Shown piece after piece: positions 40,915-49,122 of a stretch of DNA of 64,000 nt. Positions within the stretch are counted from its first letter, which is position 1, and each line of letters opens with the position of its first letter. Below the pieces are notes generated by a model that saw only the letters and a list, made by a program, of their open reading frames with translations, was not told the DNA's origin and did not search any database. Origin of the DNA: CAG-390 sp045543615 (GTDB lineage Bacteria > Bacillota > Clostridia > Oscillospirales > CAG-272); the NCBI GenBank assembly GCA_045543615.1, contig JAZPXL010000053.1:1-64000 (forward strand), written 5' to 3'. The position numbers and the translations under genes were made by a program.

Positions 40915-41211
40915 TTATACAAGTGCTATCTCGGCATTCTCAGCATTCTCTGCGGCAGCAAGTGCCTCGTTGTATGCTGAAATTACTGCCTCTTCAAGAG
41001 TCGCTCTGAATGAGCCGTTGATGGGGTGAACGATATCTCTGTAAGTATCGTCGGGGTTCTTTCTGCTGGGCATTACAATAAACAAACGATCACGTGCGCA
41101 TATTACCTTTATATCGTGTACTGCAAGCTGATCGTCCAGGGTTACCGAAGCAACAGCTTTCATAGGGCCCTCATCAAAGAGTTTTCTGATCTTTACATCT
41201 GTGATTACCAT
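40915..41211 (-). CDS. spoVG: SpoVG regulator
   Basis: 98 residues. The SpoVG core is clear: 'TDVKIRKLFDEGPMKAVASV', 'LAVHDIKVICARDRLFIVMP', then SRKNPDDTYRDIVHPI. SpoVG is a small nucleic-acid-binding regulator that affects septation, sporulation and cell-surface genes. In Bacillus its gene is under sigma-H control; no clear sigma-H or sigma-A promoter was found in 41212-41381. ATG 41211 follows CAGGAGG. Confidence 0.96.
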   Translation of the reverse strand: MVITDVKIRKLFDEGPMKAVASVTLDDQLAVHDIKVICARDRLFIVMPSRKNPDDTYRDIVHPINGSFRATLEEAVISAYNEALAAAENAENAEIALV

Positions 41212-41381
41212 TTTTTTGCCTCCTGTGTAATTGTCTAATGGTTTTCCTTATGTATTAAGTATACAACCCTTTTGTGATGAATATTCAAACACAATTGGGT
41301 TTTTGTGTGAATAACACGCCTTTTTCCCTCAATTTTTATTTACTTTTTTACCAAAAAAGGTAAAAAAGAAAGGAGACTTGA

Positions 41382-42779
41382 ATGTCAATTCCAAATACAC
41401 ATTTTGGTGCTAAAAAAATATCTGCGATTATGCAAAGAGCCGGAAGTATTTATTTCATCGGTATTGGTGGAGTAAATATGTCCTCTCTTGCTCACATCTC
41501 AAAGCTCCGCGGCTATCGTGTTGGAGGCTCTGACCATACTGTAAGCGCAGTTACGGAGAAGCTTGCGGCGGCAGGTATTGAGGTGCATTATTCTCACGAG
41601 GCGGCAAATGTAAGTGGATACGATGTTGTTGTATATACCGTTGCTATTTCGTCCGATAATCCCGAATATACCCACGCACTTGCAAACGGGCTTCCCTGCA
41701 TCTCAAGAGCCGACTTCCTCGGCTACATTATGACGGGCTACCAAAATCGTATTGGCGTTTCGGGTATGCACGGCAAAAGCACCTGCACCTCTATGTGTGC
41801 GCTCGCATTTATGCACGCTGCAGCCGATCCTACCGTTCTTTCGGGCGCAGTTCTGCCCGAGATGGGTGGTGCGTACCGTGTTGGTGGCGAGGAAAACTTC
41901 ATCTTTGAGGCTTGCGAGTATATGGACTCCTTCCTTGATTTTAATCCGAATATTGCAATAGTGCTCAATATAGAGCTTGATCACGTTGACTACTTCAAGA
42001 GCATCACACAGGTTCGCCGTTCTTTCTCCGATTTCGTTGCAATCACAGGAAACAGCGGCTATGCCGTTGTCAACGCCGACGATGACAACGTCCGTGTTGC
42101 GATGAGCTCCTACGGTGGCACAACCGTCACGTTTGGCGTATTGCGTGATGCCGACTACACGGCGTCGAATATTTATTACGAAAACGGACTTGCAAGATTT
42201 GATGTTCTCTTCAGAGGCGAGTATGTTACACATATTGAGCTGAGCGTTCCCGGACGGCACAATGTATATAACGCGCTTGCAGCGTTTGCCGCCGCTATGC
42301 TCTGCGGACTTTCCCCCGAGAGCGTGGGTGAGGGGCTCTCCCTCTATGTCGGTGCTTCAAGGCGAATGGAGTACAAGGGCAAGTGGAATGAGGTTGACGT
42401 TTACGATGATTACGCGCACCATCCGACAGAGATAGCAACCACTCTCGGTGGATTTCGTGATATGGGCTTTGGCAGGCTCTTCTGTGTATATCAACCCCAT
42501 ACATACAGCCGAACTGCAAGCCTTTGGGATGATTTTGTAAGCTCCCTTTCACTTGCCGACCGTGTGCTTATGGTCGATATTTTCGCTGCTCGTGAAACCG
42601 ACACTCTCGGTGTAAACAGCTCTCTTATGGCTAACGCCATCGGTGCTGACAGGGCGACATATTGTCCCGACTTCGCTTCAGTTTTAGATATTCTTGCAGC
42701 CGAGGCACTCCCGGGTGACGCCATAATTATTATGGGCGCAGGAAATATCTATCGAATATTTGGAGAGATGGGGCTTTGA
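41382..42779 (+). CDS. murC: UDP-N-acetylmuramate--L-alanine ligase
   Basis: 465 residues, full length. N-terminal Rossmann motif FIGIGGVNMSSLA (13-30 region), ATP loop GVSGMHGKSTCTSM, then EACEYMDSFL, LNIELDHVDYF, VPGRHNVYNALAA and the C-terminal VYDDYAHHPTEI, all MurC hallmarks. It adds L-Ala to UDP-MurNAc in peptidoglycan synthesis. AAAGGAGA precedes ATG 41382. The methyltransferase gene overlaps its stop by 4 nt. Confidence 0.97.
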   Translation: MSIPNTHFGAKKISAIMQRAGSIYFIGIGGVNMSSLAHISKLRGYRVGGSDHTVSAVTEKLAAAGIEVHYSHEAANVSGYDVVVYTVAISSDNPEYTHALANGLPCISRADFLGYIMTGYQNRIGVSGMHGKSTCTSMCALAFMHAAADPTVLSGAVLPEMGGAYRVGGEENFIFEACEYMDSFLDFNPNIAIVLNIELDHVDYFKSITQVRRSFSDFVAITGNSGYAVVNADDDNVRVAMSSYGGTTVTFGVLRDADYTASNIYYENGLARFDVLFRGEYVTHIELSVPGRHNVYNALAAFAAAMLCGLSPESVGEGLSLYVGASRRMEYKGKWNEVDVYDDYAHHPTEIATTLGGFRDMGFGRLFCVYQPHTYSRTASLWDDFVSSLSLADRVLMVDIFAARETDTLGVNSSLMANAIGADRATYCPDFASVLDILAAEALPGDAIIIMGAGNIYRIFGEMGL

Positions 42780-43558
42780 GTGATTCTATGAAAGAAAACG
42801 GATACGGCGCAATTGCGCATATATACGATTGCTTCAACGGGGAGGTTGACTATTCGGGCTGGGCAGATTTTGCCGAGGAATGCTTTTCCCGTTTCCTTGA
42901 AAAGAAGCCCTCACTTCTGCTTGACCTCGCCTGTGGCACGGGTGCGCTCACCTCTCTGCTCGCACTTCGTGGGTACGATATGATAGGCGTTGACCTCTCG
43001 CCCGAAATGCTCGGAGTTGCGAGAGAAAATTGCCCACAAGACGTTCTGCTTCTTATGCAGGACATCCGTAGCTTTGAGCTTTACGGAACGGTTGGCGCAA
43101 CACTCTGCTCGCTCGACTCCCTCAACCACCTGACACGAAGGGGCGATCTTGAGAAATGCTTTGCCACCGTTCACAATTACCTTGACCCTGACGGTCTGTT
43201 TATATTTGATGTAAATTCGGAATACAGATTTGAAAATGATTATGCCCACAATTCCTATCAGATGGAGGGCGAGGATGACGATGGTCGCATTGTCTTCTGC
43301 AATTGGCAGAACGATTATTCACCATCACGCAAAACCTGTCGTTTCTCTCTGTCGGTCTTCACAGAAACCGAGAGTGGAAGTGGACTTTACCTGAGACGTG
43401 ACGAAGAATGGAGCGAGAGATGCTACGAGAGAGCATTTATTGAAAACGCTCTCAGGGAGGCGTCTTTCGAGATAGTTGGCGTGTATGGCTCGACATCGTT
43501 CGCTACTGTTCGCAAAAATTCAAAAAAGCTGTATTTTGTCGCAAGAGCTAAAAAATAA
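42776..43558 (+). CDS. Class I SAM-dependent methyltransferase
   Basis: 260 residues if started at TTG 42776, which overlaps the murC stop as TTGA and lies 8 nt from GGAGAG; an ATG four codons later is 20 nt from that RBS. Motif I LLDLACGTGALTSLL is the SAM-binding glycine loop. GVDLSPEML follows, and 'SLDSLNHLTRRGDLEKC' resembles the post-II region of YqeM/SmtA-like enzymes. The N-terminus IAHIYDCFNGEVDYSGWADF is typical of this uncharacterised group. The substrate is unknown. It is coupled to murC and precedes hslO. Confidence 0.88.
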   Translation: MSDSMKENGYGAIAHIYDCFNGEVDYSGWADFAEECFSRFLEKKPSLLLDLACGTGALTSLLALRGYDMIGVDLSPEMLGVARENCPQDVLLLMQDIRSFELYGTVGATLCSLDSLNHLTRRGDLEKCFATVHNYLDPDGLFIFDVNSEYRFENDYAHNSYQMEGEDDDGRIVFCNWQNDYSPSRKTCRFSLSVFTETESGSGLYLRRDEEWSERCYERAFIENALREASFEIVGVYGSTSFATVRKNSKKLYFVARAKK

Positions 43559-43580
43559 AAGCAAAGGAACTCTTCACACA

Positions 43581-44477
43581 ATGGAAAACAAAAAATCACA
43601 AATTCTCCGTGGTATGACGACTGACGGCTCTGCCAGAATCACCGTTATAGATTCAAAGAATATCATTAATACTGCAATTTCCTATCACCACACAAGTGCA
43701 ACTGCAACTGCCGCACTCGGTCGCCTGCTTTCTGCTGCCTCGCTTATGGGAATAATGCTTGGCGAGGAAAACGATAGCCTGACACTTGTAATAAGAGGCG
43801 AGGGCCCACTCGGTCAGCTTATCGCCGTCAGCGATTGGCTTGGCAACGTGCGTGGATATGTTGCACATCCCGACACAGAGCTTCCACTCAAGGAAAACGG
43901 CAAGCTTGATGTTGGCGGTGCCGTTGGCCCGGGTCTTCTTACCGTAATCAGAGACAACGGCGACGGTGAGCCATACACAGGCTCAATACCCCTTGTCAGT
44001 GGTGAGATTGCCGAAGATATTGCACGATACTATGCAGAAAGCGAGCAAGTACCAACCCTCTGCGCCATCGGCGTGCTTGTTGACGTTGACCTTAGTTGTC
44101 GTGCGGCAGGTGGAATAATGATCCAGCTTCTCCCATTCGCTGACGCAGAGATCATCGAAAAAATTGAGAGAAACGCCGCAAATCTGACAAATGTGTCAGG
44201 TATGCTTGACAGTGGACTTACGCTTAAACAAATTGCTGATATAGCCCTTGAGGGCATCGAATACGATGTATTTGACGAAAATGAAGTAGAGTACCGTTGC
44301 ACCTGCTCAAGAGAGCGTATGCTTCGTGCAGTTCGCTCGCTCGGCAAAAAGGACATCCTCTCCCTGCTTGACGAGCAGGCAGCCGAGGGCAAGAGCCGTG
44401 AGCTTGAGGCAGTTTGCCATTTCTGCAACTCCCGTTACACCTTTGATGAGGAAGCTCTTCTTTGCGATGAAGAATAA
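43581..44477 (+). CDS. hslO: Hsp33 redox-regulated chaperone
   Basis: 298 residues from ATG 43581, with AAAGGA upstream; the longer frame from 43476 overlaps the methyltransferase and is rejected. Hsp33 features: N-terminal 'TSATATAALGRLLSAASLMG', GPGLLTVIRD and the C-terminal zinc switch with CTCS (CxC) and CHFC (CxxC). When the zinc-bound Cys are oxidised, Hsp33 becomes a holdase that protects proteins. The presence in an anaerobe fits defence against oxygen or bile/chlorine stress. It is probably in the murC transcript. Confidence 0.95.
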   Translation: MENKKSQILRGMTTDGSARITVIDSKNIINTAISYHHTSATATAALGRLLSAASLMGIMLGEENDSLTLVIRGEGPLGQLIAVSDWLGNVRGYVAHPDTELPLKENGKLDVGGAVGPGLLTVIRDNGDGEPYTGSIPLVSGEIAEDIARYYAESEQVPTLCAIGVLVDVDLSCRAAGGIMIQLLPFADAEIIEKIERNAANLTNVSGMLDSGLTLKQIADIALEGIEYDVFDENEVEYRCTCSRERMLRAVRSLGKKDILSLLDEQAAEGKSRELEAVCHFCNSRYTFDEEALLCDEE

Positions 44478-44500
44478 AAACTGAACAGATGGAGAAAGAA

Positions 44501-44881
44501 ATGAAAAAGCTAAATATAAACAAGCCTCTTCGCCTGCTAATCTTTCATATTGTCATCATCTCCATACTGCTCTCCCTTCTCTTTATCCTCTCACGCACGT
44601 TCTCCACTCCCTGCCCACTCAAAATCATTACCACCATTCCCTGCCCTTTTTGTGGAATGACACGTGCGCATCTTGAAGCCTTTGGGGGGAATTTCGCCAA
44701 AGCGTTTAGTATTCATCCCCTGTTTCCACTCGGAGTGCCCTATCTTCTCCTTGTTATCCATTTAGGCTCAATACCCAAAAAATTCTCCCGCGTGGCAAAT
44801 GCAGCTGCCGTAGCATCAACCGTCGCACTTTTCGCACTTTATGTCTACCGACTTATAACTGACGGTCTGCATTTTCTTTAA
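44501..44881 (+). CDS. DUF2752 family membrane protein
   Basis: 126 residues from ATG 44501, 6 nt after GGAG; an ATG at 44489 lies ahead of this RBS. The family signature IPCPFCGMTRAHLEAFGGNF appears after the first membrane helix, and two further helices follow (about 73-90 and 95-118). The CxxC in the signature is nearly invariant in the family. The function is not established. It follows hslO by 23 nt and is closed by the terminator at 44905. Confidence 0.85.
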   Translation: MKKLNINKPLRLLIFHIVIISILLSLLFILSRTFSTPCPLKIITTIPCPFCGMTRAHLEAFGGNFAKAFSIHPLFPLGVPYLLLVIHLGSIPKKFSRVANAAAVASTVALFALYVYRLITDGLHFL

Positions 44882-44904
44882 CACACACCAAAAAGAGCAA
44901 AAAA

Positions 44905-44931
44905 AGCCGATGAAATATTCGGCTATTTTTC
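44905..44931 (+). terminator. Terminator after the DUF2752 gene
   Basis: A stem AGCCGA/TCGGCT (44905-44910 with 44919-44924) followed by ATTTTTC. The remaining bases to 45037 are AT-rich with nothing recognised. Confidence 0.8.
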
Positions 44932-45037
44932 GTCAAATAAAATACTCTTCGGTGTGCCCGGTAAATACGCTCTCTCCGTATGTTTTTTACTGTTTTTTCA
45001 AATAGCAATTTTTGTCTTCTATATGCCCAACTTTGAC

Positions 45038-45066
45038 TTGATATATTGAATCTTTTGTCTTATAAT
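45038..45066 (+). promoter_or_regulatory. Sigma-A promoter for the oxidoreductase/HAD pair
   Basis: TTGATA (45038-45043), 17 nt, TATAAT (45061-45066). Confidence 0.7.
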
Positions 45067-45125
45067 GTTATATGAGCAGAGAAGATAGCTCTGCCCCAAA
45101 TTTACGAAAGAAAGAGGCTGTTTTT

Positions 45126-46199
45126 ATGAGCGAAATGGCAAAGACAAACAAGATTGGTTGTGCCGTAATTGGATACGGCGGAATGGGTGGCTGGCACACC
45201 AGATATATACTCCAGAGTGATGTTGCATACCTCTGTGGAATTTACGATATTGATCCTGTCAAGGTTGAGCGTGCTCACGAAAACGGCATCAGAGCATATT
45301 CAAGCCTTGAAAAGCTTCTCTCTGACGAGAACATCGAGATCGTCACAATTGCAACTCCCAATGAAATTCACGCATCTCTCGCAATAGCTGCACTTCGTGC
45401 AGGCAAGAATGTTATCTGCGAGAAGCCCGTTGTTCTTTCAAGCGAGGAGCTGGAGAGTGTTATCTCAGTTGCAAATGAATGTGGTAAGCTGTTCACAGTT
45501 CACCAGAATCGCCGTTGGGACGTTGACTTCCTTATGATGAGAGAGGCTTATCATTCCAACAAGCTCGGTCGTGTATTCTCCATCGAGTCGAGAATTCAAG
45601 GCTCAAGAGGTATCCCCGGTGACTGGCGTGGAAAGGTTGAGCACGGTGGTGGAATGATCTATGACTGGGGTGTTCACCTCATCGACCAGATGCTTCTCAT
45701 TGTTGATGACAAGAAGATAAAGGCTGTAAGCTGTCGCTGTGAGCATATAACAAATGCTGAGGTCGATGACGGCTTTAAGCTTGATATTATTTTCGAGGAT
45801 GATGTTGTCGGACATATCGAGGTCGGCACACATCATTTCATCTCCCTGCCCCGTTTCTTTATGACAGGTACAAACGGTGCAGCAATTATTGAGGATTGGC
45901 GTGATCGCACGAAAGTTATCGCTCTTGCTACTCCCGAGGAGGGCGAGGTTAAGCCCGTTGTTACTGCCGCAGGTATGACAAAGACAATGGCTCCCAGAAA
46001 TGAGGACAGCCTTGAGGAGTTCTATATCGAGCGTCCTGAGTCCGATGTTCACAATTACTATCGCAATTTCACAGCAGCAGTTCGCGGCGAGTGCGAGCAG
46101 ATTGTTAAGCACAACCAGATGCGCCGTGTTCTCCGTGTCATCGAGGCAGCGTTCCTCTCTGACAAGCTCGGACAGACTGTACCCTTTGAGGAAGTCTGA
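45126..46199 (+). CDS. Gfo/Idh/MocA family oxidoreductase
   Basis: 357 residues from ATG 45126; the frame extends upstream to 45072 without an RBS. An N-terminal NAD(P)-binding Rossmann fold (AVIGYGGMGGWHTRYI), ATPNEIHASLAIAALRAGKN and the family signature CEKPVVLSSEE are clear. In the C-terminal half 'HGGGMIYDWGVHLIDQML' carries the Asp/His of the active site. Members oxidise or epimerise sugars, inositols or amino sugars. It overlaps the HAD phosphatase gene by one base, and the two may act in sequence on a sugar phosphate. Confidence 0.88.
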   Translation: MSEMAKTNKIGCAVIGYGGMGGWHTRYILQSDVAYLCGIYDIDPVKVERAHENGIRAYSSLEKLLSDENIEIVTIATPNEIHASLAIAALRAGKNVICEKPVVLSSEELESVISVANECGKLFTVHQNRRWDVDFLMMREAYHSNKLGRVFSIESRIQGSRGIPGDWRGKVEHGGGMIYDWGVHLIDQMLLIVDDKKIKAVSCRCEHITNAEVDDGFKLDIIFEDDVVGHIEVGTHHFISLPRFFMTGTNGAAIIEDWRDRTKVIALATPEEGEVKPVVTAAGMTKTMAPRNEDSLEEFYIERPESDVHNYYRNFTAAVRGECEQIVKHNQMRRVLRVIEAAFLSDKLGQTVPFEEV

Positions 46200-46834
46200 T
46201 GAGCGTTTATCTCTTTGATTTCGACGGAACGCTTGTCGACTCTATGCCGAAATATGCCTCTGCAATGATAAGCATACTCGACGAGACAGGCACGCCATAT
46301 CCCGACGATATCATCAAGACGATAACACCTCTGGGTGTCAAGGATACTGCGCTGTTTTATATTGAGCTTGGAGTTCCTCTTTCCTATGATGAAATTCTCG
46401 ACCGTATGGGAATAAAGCTCCTTGAAGAATACCTCTACAACATCGAGGCAAAAGAGAGCGTGTGCGACACGTTGCGTGTGCTCAAGAGCCGTGGTGACAG
46501 CTTGAACATTCTTACTGCAAGTCCCCACACAACACTTGACCCCTGTCTTCAGAGAATTGGTATTTTCGACCTCTTCGACAATGTCTGGTCCTGTGCAGAT
46601 TTTGAATATAACAAATCAGAGCCCCGTCTCTATGAGACTGTCAGCGAAAGACTTTCTACCCCCATCTCGTCAGTAATATTCCTTGATGATAATCCAAACG
46701 CCTGCCGTACTGCAAAGGCTGCAGGAATGAAGGTCTATGGCGTATACGATGCTACGTCAGCTGAAGCTGAGTGCGAGATGCGAAGCTTCTGCGATGGATA
46801 TATCCGAAGCTTTTCACAGCTTACGGATGCATAA
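46199..46834 (+). CDS. HAD family hydrolase (PGMB/GPH-like phosphatase)
   Basis: 211 residues. HAD motif I FDFDGTLVDSM at 6-16, a helical cap (about 17-85), motif II ILTASPHTT, motif III Lys in YNKSEPRLYE, and motif IV IFLDDNPNACRTAKAAG. Such enzymes dephosphorylate sugar phosphates or phosphoglycolate. It is translationally coupled (TGATG) to the preceding oxidoreductase gene and ends before a strong terminator. Confidence 0.88.
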   Translation: MSVYLFDFDGTLVDSMPKYASAMISILDETGTPYPDDIIKTITPLGVKDTALFYIELGVPLSYDEILDRMGIKLLEEYLYNIEAKESVCDTLRVLKSRGDSLNILTASPHTTLDPCLQRIGIFDLFDNVWSCADFEYNKSEPRLYETVSERLSTPISSVIFLDDNPNACRTAKAAGMKVYGVYDATSAEAECEMRSFCDGYIRSFSQLTDA

Positions 46835-46841
46835 TAAAAAG

Positions 46842-46871
46842 AAAACCGTTTTGAGTAATCAAAACGGTTTT
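46842..46871. terminator. Bidirectional rho-independent terminator
   Basis: A 13-bp perfect stem AAAACCGTTTTGA with complement, then TTCTTTTTC. Confidence 0.9.
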
Positions 46872-46877
46872 TCTTTT

Positions 46878-48161
46878 TCAGCACATTGCACGTCCAAGCA
46901 TTATCTCCATAATCGTGCGATCCGTACTCTTCATTCCATCGTGACCAAGGATGCCGATATTTCTGATGGTATTTTCAACACCCTTTGTGATGATACCCTC
47001 ACCACCGACAAATTGGTGCTCGCCACGCTTAAACATCTCCCATCCGATAAGTCCTGCTTCAACTGCGAGTGCAATCTTACCGGCGCAAGACGGTTTAGCA
47101 CCGTCGCAAACGATACCACTTGACACGGCAAGTGCATTTACAAGTGTGTGCGACACCTCACGAAGCCGTCCACCCTCAAGGAAACAAACGCCTGCACCCG
47201 CCGCAGCACCTGCGCAAACTGCTCCACAGAATGCAGAAAGCCTGCCTATGTATCTCTTGAGATGTATTGCGCAGAGATCGCTGACAACAAGCGCACGCAA
47301 AAGCTCTTCGTGGCTCTCCCCCCTCTCCTCTGCGTAAACTATGACGGGCAGGGATGCCGTAATTCCCTGGTTTCCACTTCCCGAAAGGATGACAACGGGT
47401 AGCGCACAGCCACTCATTCTTGCGTCACTTCCTGCAGCGGCGTACGCCTTTGCACGATTTAAAATATTATCGCCACTCAAAGCAAGCAGAGTTTTTCCGA
47501 CGGATGCTCCCCAATTGCTCTCAAGTCCCTCTTTTGCTATATCCGAGTTATACTCAATCTGTCTATCCAAGATGTCCTCAACATCACCGATGTCAACCGA
47601 GAGTGCAAAGTCAATTATTCCCTCCACACTCAGCACATCGTGACTTGTCATACCGTCGACGCTCTCGCTGTCAACGGGGATATCGACAATACATTCACCG
47701 TTTTTCTCACGGTGGACGATATTTGTGTGAGCGTTGGCAATTCTGACGGCGGCACTCTCGCTACCACAGTATACCTTGACAGTACAGTCAAACGCCAGCG
47801 CAGAGTCGCAAAGCTCAACACTTATATTGTCTCTCGCAAGATAATCACGGATCCTCTCAATATCCTCTTGTGTGACGGATGCAATACATTCAAGACGCTT
47901 CTCATCCACGCCTGCGACAACGCCCGCCGCAACAGCCGCCTCAATGCCCTTAAGGCCGTCGGTATTAGGAACTGTAACTCCCATCGCATTCTTTATTAGA
48001 TTGCCACTCACAACAACCTCAATGCGCTCAGGCAGTGCGCCAAGCATAGCCCTTGCCGATGCCGATGCGTAAGCAATAGCTATCGGCTCTGTACATCCCA
48101 TCGCAGGAACAAGCTCCTCCCTCAGTATCGTCAGATATGAACGGTAAAGCTCTCTATCCAT
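46878..48161 (-). CDS. L-cysteine desulfidase / serine dehydratase-alpha family protein (UPF0597)
   Basis: 427 residues. The N-terminal VPAMGCTEPIAIAYA with Cys23 is the family's Fe-S-ligand motif. Further matches are NTDGLKGIEAAVAAG, SGSGNQGITASLPV, SAFCGAVCAGAAAGAG and the C-terminal CDGAKPSCAGKIA, which supply the remaining Cys. Characterised members use a 4Fe-4S cluster to split L-cysteine into pyruvate, H2S and ammonia. ATG 48161 follows GAGGAAG. Directly upstream lie three copies of a 9-bp repeat (48172-48198). Confidence 0.87.
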   Translation of the reverse strand: MDRELYRSYLTILREELVPAMGCTEPIAIAYASASARAMLGALPERIEVVVSGNLIKNAMGVTVPNTDGLKGIEAAVAAGVVAGVDEKRLECIASVTQEDIERIRDYLARDNISVELCDSALAFDCTVKVYCGSESAAVRIANAHTNIVHREKNGECIVDIPVDSESVDGMTSHDVLSVEGIIDFALSVDIGDVEDILDRQIEYNSDIAKEGLESNWGASVGKTLLALSGDNILNRAKAYAAAGSDARMSGCALPVVILSGSGNQGITASLPVIVYAEERGESHEELLRALVVSDLCAIHLKRYIGRLSAFCGAVCAGAAAGAGVCFLEGGRLREVSHTLVNALAVSSGIVCDGAKPSCAGKIALAVEAGLIGWEMFKRGEHQFVGGEGIITKGVENTIRNIGILGHDGMKSTDRTIMEIMLGRAMC

Positions 48162-48171
48162 TTTTACTTCC

Positions 48172-48198
48172 TCTTTTTCGTCTTTTTCGTCTTTTTCG
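48172..48198 (-). repeat. Three tandem 9-bp repeats before the desulfidase-family gene
   Basis: TCTTTTTCG is repeated three times in perfect register, between the upstream stop (48209) and the RBS at about 48166-48172. On the transcript it is a purine-rich GACGAAAAA array. Confidence 0.75.
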
Positions 48199-48208
48199 TC
48201 AAAGAATC

Positions 48209-48934
48209 TCAGCCTATCGGCTCAAAATCGGATGCTCCGTGTTTGCAGATCGGGCAAACGAAATCATCGGGGAGACTGTCTCCCTCGTGCACATATCCAC
48301 AAATTCTGCAGACAAAGCCCTTTTTCTTTTTCTCTCGCTTTGGCTTGACCGATGCGTGATAATACGCATAGGTCATACCCTCCTCATCCGAAAGCACGCC
48401 ACCATCCACAAGAGTGCAAATAAATAAAAGATGTGTGCCGACGCTGATCGTCTGCTCAACCTCAAGCGAGAGATATGCGTTGATGTTATCCCTCGGAACG
48501 GGCAGACCATTTGCAGAAACTGCATAATCAAGACCGTCAAACTTGTCCGTGTCACGCCCACTCTTAAATCCAAATCTCTCGAAAATAGCAAATGGTGCGC
48601 TCTTTGAAATAACGCAAACATTCATTTTGCCCGTTTTCTCTACAAGAGTAGCTGTGTAATTGCTCTTGTTTATGGAAACGGCAACACGGTTGGGTGAGCT
48701 TGTAAGCTGCATTATGCTGTTACAGATCATACCACACGGACGCTCGCCGTCAGCTGCCGTGACAACATAAAGTCCGTAGCCTATATTGTAAAGTGCCGTT
48801 GCGTCTCCCGTGGGGAGTGGTGCGTCACCAAGAGACTCTATAACATCCCCCTCGGAAAAACACACGGGGCAAACTACTCTCTCGCCCTCAGCTATCTCAA
48901 ATATCTCTCCGCAAATAGTGCATTTATATTTCAT
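48209..48934 (-). CDS. Flavin reductase / rubredoxin fusion (high-molecular-weight rubredoxin type)
   Basis: 241 residues from ATG 48934 with GGAGG upstream. Three parts: an N-terminal zinc-ribbon-like CTICG...CPVC segment (5-26), a flavin-reductase FMN-binding domain (about 46-190, GYGLYVVTAADGERPCGMIC, TSSPNRVAVSINKSNYT), and a C-terminal rubredoxin (CRICGYVHEG...CPICKHG). In Moorella, the related Hrb passes electrons from NADH to flavodiiron proteins that reduce O2 or NO. This protein probably serves oxygen or peroxide defence. The extra N-terminal CxxC domain is less usual. Confidence 0.88.
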   Translation of the reverse strand: MKYKCTICGEIFEIAEGERVVCPVCFSEGDVIESLGDAPLPTGDATALYNIGYGLYVVTAADGERPCGMICNSIMQLTSSPNRVAVSINKSNYTATLVEKTGKMNVCVISKSAPFAIFERFGFKSGRDTDKFDGLDYAVSANGLPVPRDNINAYLSLEVEQTISVGTHLLFICTLVDGGVLSDEEGMTYAYYHASVKPKREKKKKGFVCRICGYVHEGDSLPDDFVCPICKHGASDFEPIG

Positions 48935-48970
48935 TCCATCCTCCAAAACTCAAAGAAGTTTTATAAATTG

Positions 48971-48999
48971 AGTATACCACATTTTTGCCCATTTTGCAA
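48971..48999 (-). promoter_or_regulatory. Sigma-A promoter for the rubredoxin/flavin reductase gene
   Basis: On the minus strand, TTGCAA (48999-48994), 17 nt ending in TGTGG, TATACT (48976-48971). Confidence 0.75.
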
Positions 49000-49063
49000 C
49001 CAAATATATAATTTTTTTCATCCTTATTTGCTTTTGTTTTTTATGCTTTATTTGATATATATC

Positions 49064-49092
49064 TTGATAAATATTATACTTTATGTTATAAT
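49064..49092 (+). promoter_or_regulatory. Sigma-A promoter for the MATE exporter
   Basis: TTGATA (49064-49069), 17 nt, TATAAT (49087-49092). Confidence 0.75.
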
Positions 49093-49122
49093 TAAAAGAG
49101 TGACTAATTTGGAGGACTTGTC

